Below are positions 1-8,822 of a stretch of DNA of 64,000 nucleotides, in pieces; the stretch's first letter is position 1; every line of letters begins with the position of its first letter. The DNA is from Caulobacter sp. UNC358MFTsu5.1. GTDB lineage: Bacteria; Pseudomonadota; Alphaproteobacteria; Caulobacterales; Caulobacteraceae. The DNA lies in contig NZ_JONW01000010.1 of the NCBI RefSeq assembly GCF_000712075.1, positions 60,082 through 124,081 of the forward strand, given 5' to 3'. The position numbers and the translations under genes were made by a program. The notes under the pieces were generated by a model. The model was given only the letters and a program-made list of their open reading frames with translations, made no database searches and was not told where the DNA came from.

Positions 1-161
1 CGTGACGTCTCGGTCCCCCAAGCTTGGGCGCTAGAGAACGCTCGAAATCGGTGATTCACAAGACTAAAGGGCGAGCAATCGCCAGTATATCCTCAAAGGT
101 TGAATGGATCGCGCGTCGCCGTGGGCTGGATGAAGCGGGCCGGGCGGGCTAACACCTTCCG

Positions 162-491
162 ATGTCGCGAACCAAACAGACCTCTGAATTCGAGATCGTG
201 GTCGGCGGAGAGCCCTATGTCTGGCGTCTCCATCGTCAGCCCGGCTGGTCCAGCGAGGCCGCCGAGCGGCACGGCATGGCCATCGTCGTGCGCCACCAGG
301 AGGGCAAGCGCGAAGCCCTGGTCGAGTTCCCGCCCGGCCCCCAGCCGCGCTACGGCGCCCCGCTGCTGAAGCCGTCTCGGATCGCCCCGACCCTCATCGC
401 CAACGCCATCGCCTCGGCCATCGCGGCGGGCTGGGACCCGCTGTCGCGCGGCAAGACGGTCGCCATCGTCGTGGACGAGACCGGCGCCTGA
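162..491 (+). CDS. Conserved hypothetical protein, 109 aa
   Basis: A small soluble protein with no signal peptide or membrane segment. The N-terminal half alternates charged and hydrophobic residues like a small beta-rich domain (EFEIVVGGEPYVWRLHRQPG). The C-terminal half reads as a helix (APTLIANAIASAIAAGWDP) followed by a strand ending KTVAIVVDE. The tail with a trailing helix and GWDP resembles small uncharacterised proteins common in alphaproteobacteria, but I do not recognise a named family. The ATG at 162 has no strong Shine-Dalgarno sequence. An overlapping 89-residue frame starting at 100 is Arg/Ala/Ser-rich and reads as a shadow. The gene stands alone upstream of the minus-strand tRNA-Val. 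Confidence 0.65.
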   Translation: MSRTKQTSEFEIVVGGEPYVWRLHRQPGWSSEAAERHGMAIVVRHQEGKREALVEFPPGPQPRYGAPLLKPSRIAPTLIANAIASAIAAGWDPLSRGKTVAIVVDETGA

Positions 492-556
492 CGGGCGCGG
501 GCGCGGACGACGGCGCGATCCCGCCGGGGACGTCGATCTGGCTGGGATGGGGGAAA

Positions 557-631
557 TGGTGGATGCGACAGGGATTGAACCTGTGACCCCCTCGGTGTGA
601 ACGAGGTGCTCTCCCGCTGAGCTACGCATCC
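557..631 (-). tRNA. tRNA-Val (anticodon CAC)
   Basis: On the minus strand the acceptor stem GGATGCG (631-625) pairs with CGCATCC (567-561), followed by discriminator A and an encoded CCA (559-557). The D arm contains TAGCTCAGCGGGAGAGC. The anticodon stem CCTCG/CGAGG encloses the loop TTCACAC, giving anticodon CAC at 599-597. The T arm is ACAGG-TTCAATC-CCTGT. All cloverleaf elements are intact, so it should be a functional valine tRNA. Confidence 0.95.
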
Positions 632-677
632 GCCGTGTGGGGAGGTCGGTGAAGACCCCGCCGCGAGAGGAGGGGGC

Positions 678-1409
678 CTATAGCCCGGCGTTTTCGGGGG
701 CGCAAGGGGCCAAAAGCGCGATGCAGGCCGAAGAGACGTCGGAGAAGGCGTCTATCAACAGATCTCCGCCCAGGGTCTCGACCGGCGCCTCGGTGTAGCC
801 GAACGTCACGAGCAGGGCGGGGACCTTGGCGGCCTTGGCGGCCAGGGCGTCGTTGATGCTGTCGCCGACCATCACGGCGCGGGTCGGATCGCCGCTGACC
901 GCCGCGATCGTCGCCAGCACGTGGCGCGGGTCGGGCTTGGCGGCCGGGGCGCTGTCGGCGCCGACCACGGCGTCGAAATACTGGGTCAGGTCCAGGGCGT
1001 CGAGCAGGGCCACCGACAGGTGGGTCAGCTTGTTGGTGCAGACCGCCAGCTTGGCGCCGGCCGCGCGCAGGGCGACCAGGGTGTCGACCACGCCGGGGAA
1101 GGGCGTGCTCTCGTGGGCGATGCGGCCCAGATAGAGGGCGATGAAGCGCTCGACCAGCTTGGGGGCCTGATCTGCGTCGAGCGGCGCGCCGGCGGCGGCG
1201 AAGCCGCGCTCCAGCAGGGCCTTGGCCCCACGGCCGACCATCTTGCGCACGTCGTCGAACGGCAGGGGCGGCAGGCCCTCCTCGCCGAGGATGATGTTCA
1301 GCGAGGCCACCAGGTCCGGCGCGGTGTCGACCAGGGTGCCGTCGAGGTCGAAGGCGATGGTCGCGCCGTTCAGGAGGTCGGTCGTCAGAATGTCGTTCTG
1401 GGCATGCAT
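678..1409 (-). CDS. gph: Phosphoglycolate phosphatase (HAD superfamily)
   Basis: Hydrolyses 2-phosphoglycolate, a product of oxidative DNA damage repair, to glycolate; cytosolic and Mg-dependent. HAD motif I is clear near residue 20 (FDLDGTLVDT, with both Asp), motif II is in VCTNKLTHLS, the conserved Lys is in AAKPDPRH, and motif III/IV is VMVGDSINDALAAKAAK. A cap domain lies between motifs I and II. The 243-residue length fits the Gph family. It is divergent from glmU, whose start lies about 70 bp away, so the two share a short promoter region. Other HAD phosphatases share the motifs, so substrate is inferred from overall similarity. Confidence 0.85.
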   Translation of the reverse strand: MHAQNDILTTDLLNGATIAFDLDGTLVDTAPDLVASLNIILGEEGLPPLPFDDVRKMVGRGAKALLERGFAAAGAPLDADQAPKLVERFIALYLGRIAHESTPFPGVVDTLVALRAAGAKLAVCTNKLTHLSVALLDALDLTQYFDAVVGADSAPAAKPDPRHVLATIAAVSGDPTRAVMVGDSINDALAAKAAKVPALLVTFGYTEAPVETLGGDLLIDAFSDVSSACIALLAPCAPENAGL

Positions 1410-1478
1410 GGCTCTGGCCTTTCGGCTAAACGCGCGGCTAATGCAACTTTGGTCCGTGCTTCGGGAGTCGCTTCGCCC

Positions 1479-2873
1479 ATGACCAACCCCGCTTCTTCAC
1501 CGGCGCGTCCCCGCGCCGCCGTCATCCTGGCCGCCGGCCAGGGCACGCGGATGAAGTCGCCCACGCCCAAGGTCCTGCACCGGATCGGCGGGCGGACCCT
1601 GCTGGACCACGCCATCGACACCGCCCAGGCCCTGAACTGCGAGCGCATCGTCGTGGTGGTCGGGGCCCACAGCCCGCAGGTCGGCGAGCACGCCAGGAAG
1701 CGCCTGGGCGAGGCCGCCACGGTCCTGCAGGACCCGCCGCAAGGCACCGGCCACGCCGTGCTGGCCGCCCGCGAGGCCCTGGCCGACTTCGACGGCGACG
1801 TGGTGGTGACCTTCGCCGACTGCCCCCTGCTGAGCGCCCCCGTCATCCAGCCCCTGTTCGATCTGCGCGCGAAGGGCGCGGACGTGGCGGTGCTGGGCTT
1901 CGAGGCCGCCCATCCCGGCGCCTACGGCCGGCTGATCCTGGCCCCCGGCCACGTGCTGCTGCGCATCGTCGAGGCCAAGGACGCCGACGACACCGTCAAG
2001 CAGGTCAAGCACTGCAATTCCGGCGTCCTGGCCGCCGACCGCGCCGTGCTGTTCGACCTGCTGGCCAATGTGGGCAACGACAACGCCAACAAGGAATACT
2101 ACCTGACCGACGTGGTCGGCCTGGCGCATGACCGTTCGCTGTCGACCCGCGCCGCCTTCGCGCCGGAAGCCTCGGTGCAGGGGGTCAATTCCCAGGCCGA
2201 GCTGGCCGCCGCCGAGGCGGTCTGGCAGGCCGCCCGCCGCAACGCCTTCCTGGTCGAGGGCGTGACCATGCCCGCGCCGGAGACGGTCCATCTGTCGTGG
2301 GACACCAAGCTGGCGGCCGGCGTCACGGTGGAGCAGTTCGTGGTGTTCGGCCCCGGCGTCAGCGTCGCCTCGGGCGCGGTGATCAAGGCCTTCAGCCACC
2401 TGGAGGGCGCGGCCGTCGGCGAGGGGGCCCTGATCGGTCCCTACGCCCGCCTGCGTCCGGGGGCCGAGATCGGTCCGGACGCCCACATCGGCAACTTCGT
2501 CGAGGTCAAGAAGGTCAAGGTCGGGGCCGGCGCCAAGGCCAACCACCTGTCCTATCTGGGCGACGGCTCGATTGGCCCAAAAGCCAATATCGGGGCCGGC
2601 ACGATCTTCTGTAACTACGACGGCTTCGACAAGTTCGAGACCCATGTCGGGGCCGGCGCCTTCATCGGCTCAAACAGCGCCCTGGTGGCGCCGGTGCGGG
2701 TGGGCGACGGGGCGATGACCGGCTCGGGCTCGGTCATCACCAAGGACGTCGAGGACGGGGCGCTGGCCCTGAGCCGCGCGCCGCAAAGCGACAAGACGGG
2801 CTGGGCGACCAAGTTCCGGGACATGAAGGCCGCCCAAAAAGCCAAGACGCAGGCGAAGAAGGACAGCAAATGA
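1479..2873 (+). CDS. glmU: Bifunctional GlcN-1-P acetyltransferase / GlcNAc-1-P uridyltransferase
   Basis: Makes UDP-GlcNAc, the precursor of peptidoglycan and lipopolysaccharide, in two steps. The N-terminal pyrophosphorylase domain shows the nucleotide loop LAAGQGTRMKSPTPKVLHRI (about residues 18-37), then QDPPQGTGHA and a TFADCPLL segment. The C-terminal half (about 255-445) is a left-handed beta-helix of hexapeptide repeats (IGPYARLRPGAEIG, IGNFVEVKK) ending in the acetyltransferase region with NHLSYLGD and GAGTIFCNYDG. The start at 1479 (MTNPASSPARPRAAVILAAG) places the motif as in known GlmU proteins and gives 464 residues, close to the usual 450-460; the frame is open far upstream but antisense to gph there. 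Its stop overlaps the rpiA start (ATGA), implying co-translation. Confidence 0.95.
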   Translation: MTNPASSPARPRAAVILAAGQGTRMKSPTPKVLHRIGGRTLLDHAIDTAQALNCERIVVVVGAHSPQVGEHARKRLGEAATVLQDPPQGTGHAVLAAREALADFDGDVVVTFADCPLLSAPVIQPLFDLRAKGADVAVLGFEAAHPGAYGRLILAPGHVLLRIVEAKDADDTVKQVKHCNSGVLAADRAVLFDLLANVGNDNANKEYYLTDVVGLAHDRSLSTRAAFAPEASVQGVNSQAELAAAEAVWQAARRNAFLVEGVTMPAPETVHLSWDTKLAAGVTVEQFVVFGPGVSVASGAVIKAFSHLEGAAVGEGALIGPYARLRPGAEIGPDAHIGNFVEVKKVKVGAGAKANHLSYLGDGSIGPKANIGAGTIFCNYDGFDKFETHVGAGAFIGSNSALVAPVRVGDGAMTGSGSVITKDVEDGALALSRAPQSDKTGWATKFRDMKAAQKAKTQAKKDSK

Positions 2874-3550
2874 GCGCCGACGATCAGAAGCGGATTTCGG
2901 GCGAGGCCGCGGCCCAGCTGGTCGAACCCGGCATGGTGGTGGGCCTGGGCACCGGCTCGACGGCCGCCTGGTTCGTCAAGGCCCTGGCCGCGCGCAAGCT
3001 GGACATCCGGGGCGTGCCGACCTCCGAGGCCACCGCCAACCTGGCCCGCGACCTGGGCATCCCGCTGACGGCCCTGGACGACGTGAAGTCCATCGACCTG
3101 ACCGTGGACGGCGCCGACGAGGTCGGGCCCGGCCTGTCGCTGATCAAGGGCGGCGGCGCGGCCCTGCTGCGCGAGAAGCTGGTCTGGGAGGCGTCCAAGC
3201 GCTGCGTGGTCATCGCCGACGCCGCCAAGAAGGTCGACCACCTGGGCAAGTTCCCGCTGCCGATCGAGGTCGTGCGCTTCGGCCACGTCCATACCGGCCA
3301 CCGCCTGGCCGACATCGCCGCCGAGTTCGACCTCCTGCCGCCGCGCCTGCGCATGGCCGAACGGGGCGTGGTGGTCACCGACGGCGGCAACGTGATCTAC
3401 GACCTGCCGTCCGGCGTGATCGCCGAACCGGCCGCCCTGGCCGCCGCCCTGAAGACCGTGACCGGCGTCGTCGACCACGGCCTGTTCCTGGACCTGGCCG
3501 ACGAAGCGCTGCTGGGAACCGACCAGGGGGTGGTCAAGCTGGTCCCCTAG
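2870..3550 (+). CDS. rpiA: Ribose-5-phosphate isomerase A
   Basis: Interconverts ribose-5-phosphate and ribulose-5-phosphate in the pentose phosphate pathway. Family signatures are the phosphate loop VGLGTGSTAAWFVKAL near residue 25, the active-site DGADEVGP segment, the KGGGAALLREK motif and TDGGNVIYD. At 226 residues it matches RpiA length. The ATG overlaps the glmU stop by four bases, and it is followed after 69 bp by gor. No membrane segment or odd feature is seen. Confidence 0.95.
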   Translation: MSADDQKRISGEAAAQLVEPGMVVGLGTGSTAAWFVKALAARKLDIRGVPTSEATANLARDLGIPLTALDDVKSIDLTVDGADEVGPGLSLIKGGGAALLREKLVWEASKRCVVIADAAKKVDHLGKFPLPIEVVRFGHVHTGHRLADIAAEFDLLPPRLRMAERGVVVTDGGNVIYDLPSGVIAEPAALAAALKTVTGVVDHGLFLDLADEALLGTDQGVVKLVP

Positions 3551-3619
3551 ACCCATATCCGCCCTCTTTCGGGCTCATGGCCGAGCCGAGCCCGCCTCAA
3601 GTGATTCCGGAGCGCCGCG

Positions 3620-5014
3620 ATGGCTGAGTACGACTTCGACCTCTTCGTCATCGGCGCCGGCTCCGGCGGCGTGCGCGCCGCGCGCCTGGCCGCCATGAGC
3701 GGCGCCAAGGTGGCCGTGGCCGAGGAATACCGGGTGGGCGGCACCTGCGTGATCCGCGGCTGCGTGCCCAAGAAGTTCATGGTCTACGCCAGCGAGGTGA
3801 AGGCCCAGCTGAAGACGGCCAAGGGCTACGGCTGGACGATCGGCGAGGCCAGCTTCGACTGGAAGGGCTTCCTGCACGACAAGGACGTCGAGATCGCCCG
3901 CCTGTCGGGCATCTACGTCACCAACCTGCAGAAGGCCGGGGCCCACCTGTTGCACGGCCGCGCCCAGATCGTCGACAAGCACACGGTCGAGGTCCTGCCC
4001 AAGCAGGGCAGCAAGGACGCCGGCCGCTACACCGCCCGCAAGATCCTGATCGCCACCGGCGGCCGGCCGTGGAAGCCGGACTTCCCGGGCGCGGAGCTGG
4101 GCATCACCTCGGACGAGGCCTTCCACCTGCCGGAACTGCCCAAGCGGGTGATGGTGGTGGGCGGCGGCTATATCGCCGTCGAGTTCGCCAGCATCTTCAA
4201 CGGCCTGGGCGTGGAGACCACGCTCTGCTACCGCGGCGCCAACATCCTGCGCGGGTTCGACGACGACGTGCGCTCGCACCTGGCCGAGGAACTCGAGAAG
4301 CGCGGGATCAAGGTGGTGCTGGGCTGCTCGCACGAGAAGCTGGAGAAGACCGACGCCGGTCTGGTCAGCACCTTCAACAACGAGCTGACCTTCGAGACCG
4401 ACCTGGTGATGTTCGCGACCGGCCGCGATCCCTATGTGGCGGGCCTGGGCCTGGAGAACGTCGGGGTCCAGCTCAACGAACGGGGCGCGATCGTCGTCGA
4501 CGAACAGTCCCGCACGACCGCCGACAACATCTGGGCCGTGGGCGACGTCACCGATCGCATCAACCTGACGCCGGTGGCCATCCGCGAGGGCGCGGCCTTC
4601 GCCCAGACCGAATTCTACGACAACCCCACCAGCTTCGACCACGAGATGGTGGCCTCGGCGGTGTTCTCGCAACCGCCGGTCGGCGCCGTGGGCATGAGCG
4701 AGGCCGAGGCCCGCCAGGCCTTCGGCAAGGTCGACATCTACCGCGCCGTGTTCCGTCCGATGAAGGTCACCTTCTACGGCGGCCAGGACCGCTGCCTGAT
4801 GAAGCTGGTGGTCAGGCAGGAAGACCAACGGGTCGTCGGGGTGCACGTGGTCGGGCCGGACTCGCCGGAGATCATCCAGATGGCCGCCATCGCCGTGAAG
4901 ATGGGCGTGACCAAGCAGCAATGGGATTCCACCTGCGCGGTGCACCCGACCCTGGCCGAGGAACTGGTGACGATGCGCGAGAAGTACATGCCGTCCGAGA
5001 TGGGGACCGTATGA
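3620..5014 (+). CDS. gor: Glutathione-disulfide reductase
   Basis: A flavoprotein disulfide reductase that recycles glutathione with NADPH. It shows the FAD-binding GAGSGGVRAARLAA near residue 13, the redox-active disulfide in GGTCVIRGCVPKKFM, the second dinucleotide fold VVGGGYIAVEFASIF, the FAD-contact segment WAVGDVTDRINLTPVA, and the C-terminal active-site HPTLAEELVTM with its catalytic His and Glu. The 464-residue length is typical. The CVIRGC spacing and the C-terminus match plant/cyanobacterial-type and alphaproteobacterial GR rather than dihydrolipoamide dehydrogenase. It supports the glutathione-dependent formaldehyde pathway encoded at 40-42 kb. Its stop overlaps the next start (ATGA). 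Confidence 0.92.
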   Translation: MAEYDFDLFVIGAGSGGVRAARLAAMSGAKVAVAEEYRVGGTCVIRGCVPKKFMVYASEVKAQLKTAKGYGWTIGEASFDWKGFLHDKDVEIARLSGIYVTNLQKAGAHLLHGRAQIVDKHTVEVLPKQGSKDAGRYTARKILIATGGRPWKPDFPGAELGITSDEAFHLPELPKRVMVVGGGYIAVEFASIFNGLGVETTLCYRGANILRGFDDDVRSHLAEELEKRGIKVVLGCSHEKLEKTDAGLVSTFNNELTFETDLVMFATGRDPYVAGLGLENVGVQLNERGAIVVDEQSRTTADNIWAVGDVTDRINLTPVAIREGAAFAQTEFYDNPTSFDHEMVASAVFSQPPVGAVGMSEAEARQAFGKVDIYRAVFRPMKVTFYGGQDRCLMKLVVRQEDQRVVGVHVVGPDSPEIIQMAAIAVKMGVTKQQWDSTCAVHPTLAEELVTMREKYMPSEMGTV

Positions 5015-6294
5015 TCGCGATCCCCTCGCTCGCGTTGAACCGCCTTGGGGACGCTCCGTCGGACGGCTCGGACCGACGCACGCCCTGGCTGAGCGGTGTG
5101 GCGGTGTTCGTGGCGGTGATGACGCCGCTGCTGGCCTATATCGCGCCGCTGGGGTTCGCGCCGCTGCTGGCCCTGACCGGCCTGCTGGTCCTGCCGGGCC
5201 TTCGCCTGACCCGGGCCGCCGCGCCGCCGCTGCTGATCCTGGTGGCCATGGCCGTGTGGGCGGCGATCAGCCTGAGCTGGAGCCCGGCGGCGATCGATGT
5301 GTCGAAACTCAAGGGCTACGACGATCTCGAGACCCTGACGGCCATGAAGCTGTTCCTGCAGGTCGCGACCTACGGCGCGGCCGTGGTGGGACTGCGCGGC
5401 CTCTCGGACGCCGGCGCGCGGCGGGCGGCGACGGTGCTGGCCTACGGGGTGGTGGCGCTGTCCGTCGTGGCGGCGCTGGACTCGCTGAGCGGCGCGACGA
5501 TCTACCAGAAACTGCACCTGGCGACCGGCGAGGCGATCCGGCCGGACCTGGCGATGGTCAAGGTCTCGCTGTCGACCTACATCCTGGCGCTGCTGTTCTG
5601 GCCGGCGGCGCTGATCCTGTCGCGCCTGTCGCGTCGCGGCCTGATCGGGCTGTTGGTGCTGGCGACCGTCGTCACCTCCAAGGTCTGCAGTTCGGACGCC
5701 TGCCTCGTGGCCCTGGCCGCGGGCGGGGCGATCTGGGCGATGGTCTACCTGGCCGGACGGAACGGGGCCAAGGTGCTGGTGGGACTGGTCGCGGCCCCCT
5801 TCGTGCTGGCCCCCCTGGCGGTGCTGATCGCGGTCGAGACGGGCTTCGTCGCCTGGCTGCACAGGATGGTGCCGGCCTCGTGGGACATGCGCCTGAACAT
5901 CTGGACCTTCGCGGCCGACCACATCCAGAGCCACCCCTTCCGGGGCTGGGGGCTGGACGCGAGCCGGACCTTCGGGCCGGGCATCCCGTTGCACACCCAC
6001 AACGCCCAGCTCCAGCTGTGGCTGGAACTGGGGGCGATCGGGGCGGCGCTGGCGGGCGTGTTCTTCTGCTGGCTGGCCTATGGCGTCGTGCGGCTCAGCG
6101 AGCGGTCGCGGGCCGAGGCCGCGATGGCCGCCGGCGCCCTGGTCAGCTACCTGGTGATCGGCGGCCTGAGCTTCGGGGTCTGGCAGGAGTGGTGGCTGGC
6201 CCTGGGCGCCTTGACGCTGATCGCCTGTCGCCTGGCCCGCGCGGTGCCCCGGTCCGAATGGACGGATTTGGATGAAATTGCCCAGCAAGGGTGA
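5011..6294 (+). CDS. O-antigen ligase / polymerase family membrane protein
   Basis: A polytopic inner-membrane protein of 427 residues with roughly ten hydrophobic segments. The start at 5011 overlaps the gor stop; the frame is open far upstream, but that part is a shadow of gor. The long periplasmic loop and the PFRGWGLDASRTFG region followed by HTHNAQLQLWLELGAIG match the Wzy_C / WaaL pattern, where a conserved HN-containing motif lies in the large periplasmic loop. Such proteins transfer or polymerise polysaccharide on an undecaprenyl or lipid A carrier. No glycosyltransferases adjoin it, so whether it is a ligase, a Wzy polymerase or another glycan transferase is not decided by context; coupling to gor looks incidental. 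Confidence 0.8.
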   Translation: MIAIPSLALNRLGDAPSDGSDRRTPWLSGVAVFVAVMTPLLAYIAPLGFAPLLALTGLLVLPGLRLTRAAAPPLLILVAMAVWAAISLSWSPAAIDVSKLKGYDDLETLTAMKLFLQVATYGAAVVGLRGLSDAGARRAATVLAYGVVALSVVAALDSLSGATIYQKLHLATGEAIRPDLAMVKVSLSTYILALLFWPAALILSRLSRRGLIGLLVLATVVTSKVCSSDACLVALAAGGAIWAMVYLAGRNGAKVLVGLVAAPFVLAPLAVLIAVETGFVAWLHRMVPASWDMRLNIWTFAADHIQSHPFRGWGLDASRTFGPGIPLHTHNAQLQLWLELGAIGAALAGVFFCWLAYGVVRLSERSRAEAAMAAGALVSYLVIGGLSFGVWQEWWLALGALTLIACRLARAVPRSEWTDLDEIAQQG

Positions 6295-6378
6295 TTTTCC
6301 ATCCCGCATCGCAACGATTTTGCCTTTCAGCAGCGCCTAAGGTAAAAGCCGCTCCCTTTTGAGAAGTTCGAGACCGTT

Positions 6379-7758
6379 ATGACCAGCCGCTGGACCCCGT
6401 CGTCGTGGAGAGGCATGCCCGCGAAACACGTCCCGACCGACTACCCCGACGCGGGTGCGGTCGAGCGCGTGGAGCAGACCCTTCGCCAGATGCCGCCGCT
6501 GGTCTTCGCCGGCGAGGCGCGCCGCCTGAAGACCCTGCTGGGCGACGTGGCCGAGGGCCGCGCCTTCCTGCTGCAGGGCGGCGACTGCGCCGAGAGCTTC
6601 AAGGAATTCCACGCGGACAACATCCGCGACACCTTCCGCCTGATCCTGCAGATGGCGGTGGTGCTGACCTTCGCCGGCGGCAAGCCGGTGGTGAAGGTGG
6701 GCCGCATCGCCGGCCAGTTCGCCAAGCCGCGCTCGGAGCCGATCGAGACGATCGGCGACGTCACCCTGCCGTCCTACCGGGGCGACAACATCAACGGCAT
6801 GGAGTTCACGGCCCAGGATCGCGTGCCTGATCCGGATCGCCTGCTGCGCGCCTACGGCCAGTCGGCCGCGACCCTGAACCTGCTGCGCGCCTTCGCCAGC
6901 GGCGGTTACGCCGACCTCTACAACATCCACCGCTGGACCCTGGGCTTCGTGGGCGACAGCCCACAGGGCGCGCGCTACCGCGAGCTGTCGGAGAAGATCT
7001 CCGAGGCGCTGACCTTCATGTCGGCGGTCGGCGTCACGCCCGAGACCCAGCCGGACCTGCGCCGGGTGGAGTTCTTCACCAGCCACGAGGCCCTGCTGCT
7101 GGGCTTCGAGGAAGCCATGACCCGCGTCGATAGCACCTCGGGCGACTGGTACGACACCAGCGCCCACCTGCTGTGGATCGGCGAGCGCACCCGCCAGCTG
7201 GACGGCGCCCACATCGAGTTCATGCGCGGCGTGAAGAACCCGATCGGCCTGAAGTGCGGCCCCACGATGGAAGGCGACGACCTGCTGCGCCTGATCGACG
7301 TGCTGAACCCGAACAACGAGCCGGGGCGCCTGACCCTGTACGGCCGTTTCGGCTCGGACAAGATCGCCGACCGCCTGCCGCGCCTGATGAAGGCCACCAA
7401 GAGCGCCGGCCGTTCGGTGGTCTGGGCCACCGACCCGATGCACGGCAACACGCTGAAGGCCTCGACCGGCTACAAGACCCGGCCGTTCGACCGCATCCTC
7501 TCGGAGGTGAAGTCGTTCGTCGAGATCGCCAACGCCGAGGGCGTCCACCCGGGCGGCGTGCACCTGGAGATGACCGGCCAGAACGTCACCGAATGCCTGG
7601 GCGGCGCGCGGGCCGTGTCGGAAGGCGATCTCGCCGACCGCTACCACACCCACTGCGACCCGCGGCTGAACGGCGAGCAGGCCCTGGAGCTGGCGTTCCT
7701 GGTGGCCGAGAAGCTGAAGTCCGCCCGCGACGATCAGCGCCGCCTCGCCGCAGGATAA
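6379..7758 (+). CDS. 3-deoxy-D-arabino-heptulosonate-7-phosphate synthase, class II
   Basis: Catalyses the first committed step of the shikimate pathway, joining phosphoenolpyruvate and erythrose-4-phosphate. The sequence is the class II (plant/Mycobacterium AroG) type: LLQGGDCAESFKEF with the metal-ligand Cys, the PSYRGDNINGMEFT region, ALLLGFEEAMTR, IGLKCGPTM, WATDPMHGNT and HLEMTGQNVTECLGG. At 459 residues it is the standard length and lacks an extra N-terminal regulatory domain. It is monocistronic or first in its unit, with about 85 bp before it. The ATG at 6379 is followed by a second possible start (MPAKHV, about 14 residues in); the former is chosen because class II enzymes begin with a similar W-P-S-S-W segment. 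Confidence 0.93.
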   Translation: MTSRWTPSSWRGMPAKHVPTDYPDAGAVERVEQTLRQMPPLVFAGEARRLKTLLGDVAEGRAFLLQGGDCAESFKEFHADNIRDTFRLILQMAVVLTFAGGKPVVKVGRIAGQFAKPRSEPIETIGDVTLPSYRGDNINGMEFTAQDRVPDPDRLLRAYGQSAATLNLLRAFASGGYADLYNIHRWTLGFVGDSPQGARYRELSEKISEALTFMSAVGVTPETQPDLRRVEFFTSHEALLLGFEEAMTRVDSTSGDWYDTSAHLLWIGERTRQLDGAHIEFMRGVKNPIGLKCGPTMEGDDLLRLIDVLNPNNEPGRLTLYGRFGSDKIADRLPRLMKATKSAGRSVVWATDPMHGNTLKASTGYKTRPFDRILSEVKSFVEIANAEGVHPGGVHLEMTGQNVTECLGGARAVSEGDLADRYHTHCDPRLNGEQALELAFLVAEKLKSARDDQRRLAAG

Positions 7759-7801
7759 CGACGGTTTCTGAAACGCTGGTGGAGACCTCGCCACGGGTAT
7801 A

Positions 7802-7824
7802 GCCTCCTTCTCCTGGAAGGAGGC
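7802..7824 (+). promoter_or_regulatory. Hairpin sequestering the Shine-Dalgarno sequence
   Basis: GCCTCCTT (7802-7809) and AAGGAGGC (7817-7824) form a perfect 8-bp stem with a 7-base loop. The right arm contains a full consensus Shine-Dalgarno AAGGAGG (7817-7823) placed 8 bases before the GTG start at 7832. No T-tract follows, so it is not a typical terminator. A closed stem would hide the ribosome-binding site of the downstream protease. Confidence 0.6.
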
Positions 7825-7831
7825 TGGTCCC

Positions 7832-8737
7832 GTGGACAGTCCCATCATTCGCCGGCGCGCCTTGGCCGGCCTGCTCGCCCTGACCGCGTCGCCGGTCCTG
7901 GCGCGTTCGCTTCCCGATCCTCCGCAGGCGGACAAGACCACGCCGCTGGGCTATGTACGTCGCCTGACGGTGCAGGTCCGGATCAACGACCTGGGTCCCT
8001 ATCCCTTCCTGATCGACACCGGGGCCAACGCCTCGGTGATCTCCGGAGAGCTGGCGGCCATGCTGGGCCTGCCGGCCGGCGAGCCCGTCAATCTGCACGG
8101 CATAGCGGGGACCGAGCGCGTATCGACCGTGACCGCGGCTTCCATCGCCGTGGGGCGCCGGGTCCGCAAGGGGCTGACCCTTTCGGTGCTGCCGGGCCGC
8201 TTCATCCAGGCGCCGGGCATATTGGGGCTGGACTGGCTGGGCGCCCAGGGGCTGGTGCTGGACTTCGCCCGCGAGGAGATGCGGCTGGGTCCCGTCGCGC
8301 CGCGCACCGACGAATCGACGGTGTCGGTGCCGATCCGGGCCACGCGCAGCGGCCTGCACCTGATCGAGGCCTCGGTGTCCGGCGCCCTGACCCTGGCCTT
8401 CCTCGACACCGGCTCGACGACCACGGTCGGCAACATGGCCCTGATGCGCCAGGCGGTGCGCCGGCGGGCGGTCAGCAGCGAGTGGGCGGACATCGAGCTG
8501 CAGAGCCTGACCGGCCAGACCATGGCCGGCCGGCTGGCCGCCCTGAAGACCGTCAGCCTGGGCAAGGTCAATCTGCGCAACCTGCCGGTGGTGTTCGGCC
8601 CGGTGCATACGTTCGACTATTGGGGCCTCTCGGACCGGCCGGCGATCCTGATCGGAATCGACGTGCTCAACGCCTTCGACTCGGTGGCCCTGGATTTCAT
8701 GCGCGGCCAGGTGCACTTCAGCCTGCCGTCGGCCTAG
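7832..8737 (+). CDS. Exported retropepsin-like aspartyl protease with two DTG motifs
   Basis: A predicted periplasmic aspartic endopeptidase of 301 residues. The GTG start at 7832 has an ideal AAGGAGG eight bases upstream. The N-terminus carries an Arg-rich export signal (RRRALAGLLALTASPVLA, cleavage near residue 25). Two catalytic-type motifs are present: FLIDTGANASVISG near residue 65 and AFLDTGSTTTVG near residue 190. One chain thus carries two Asp_protease_2 lobes, resembling a pepsin-like bilobal enzyme rather than a single-lobe dimer. A GILGLDWL motif follows the first lobe and ILIGIDVLNAFDSVALDF the second, both typical of the hydrophobic-glycine region after each DTG. Neighbours give no substrate. 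Confidence 0.82.
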   Translation: MDSPIIRRRALAGLLALTASPVLARSLPDPPQADKTTPLGYVRRLTVQVRINDLGPYPFLIDTGANASVISGELAAMLGLPAGEPVNLHGIAGTERVSTVTAASIAVGRRVRKGLTLSVLPGRFIQAPGILGLDWLGAQGLVLDFAREEMRLGPVAPRTDESTVSVPIRATRSGLHLIEASVSGALTLAFLDTGSTTTVGNMALMRQAVRRRAVSSEWADIELQSLTGQTMAGRLAALKTVSLGKVNLRNLPVVFGPVHTFDYWGLSDRPAILIGIDVLNAFDSVALDFMRGQVHFSLPSA

Positions 8738-8822
8738 ACGCGCCAACCGGCGTTCTTGGACGCCGCCATGTCTTGACCCGCCGCTCAGCGCTCTCCAATG
8801 GTTGTTTGAACGGAGTGCGTCG

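Noticed and set aside
100..369. 89-codon frame overlapping the first gene
   Set aside because: Arg/Ser/Ala-rich and without a pattern; the 162-491 frame has balanced composition.
921..1478. N-terminal extension of the glmU frame
   Set aside because: It lies antisense to gph; the first GlmU-like residues and the normal length begin at 1479.
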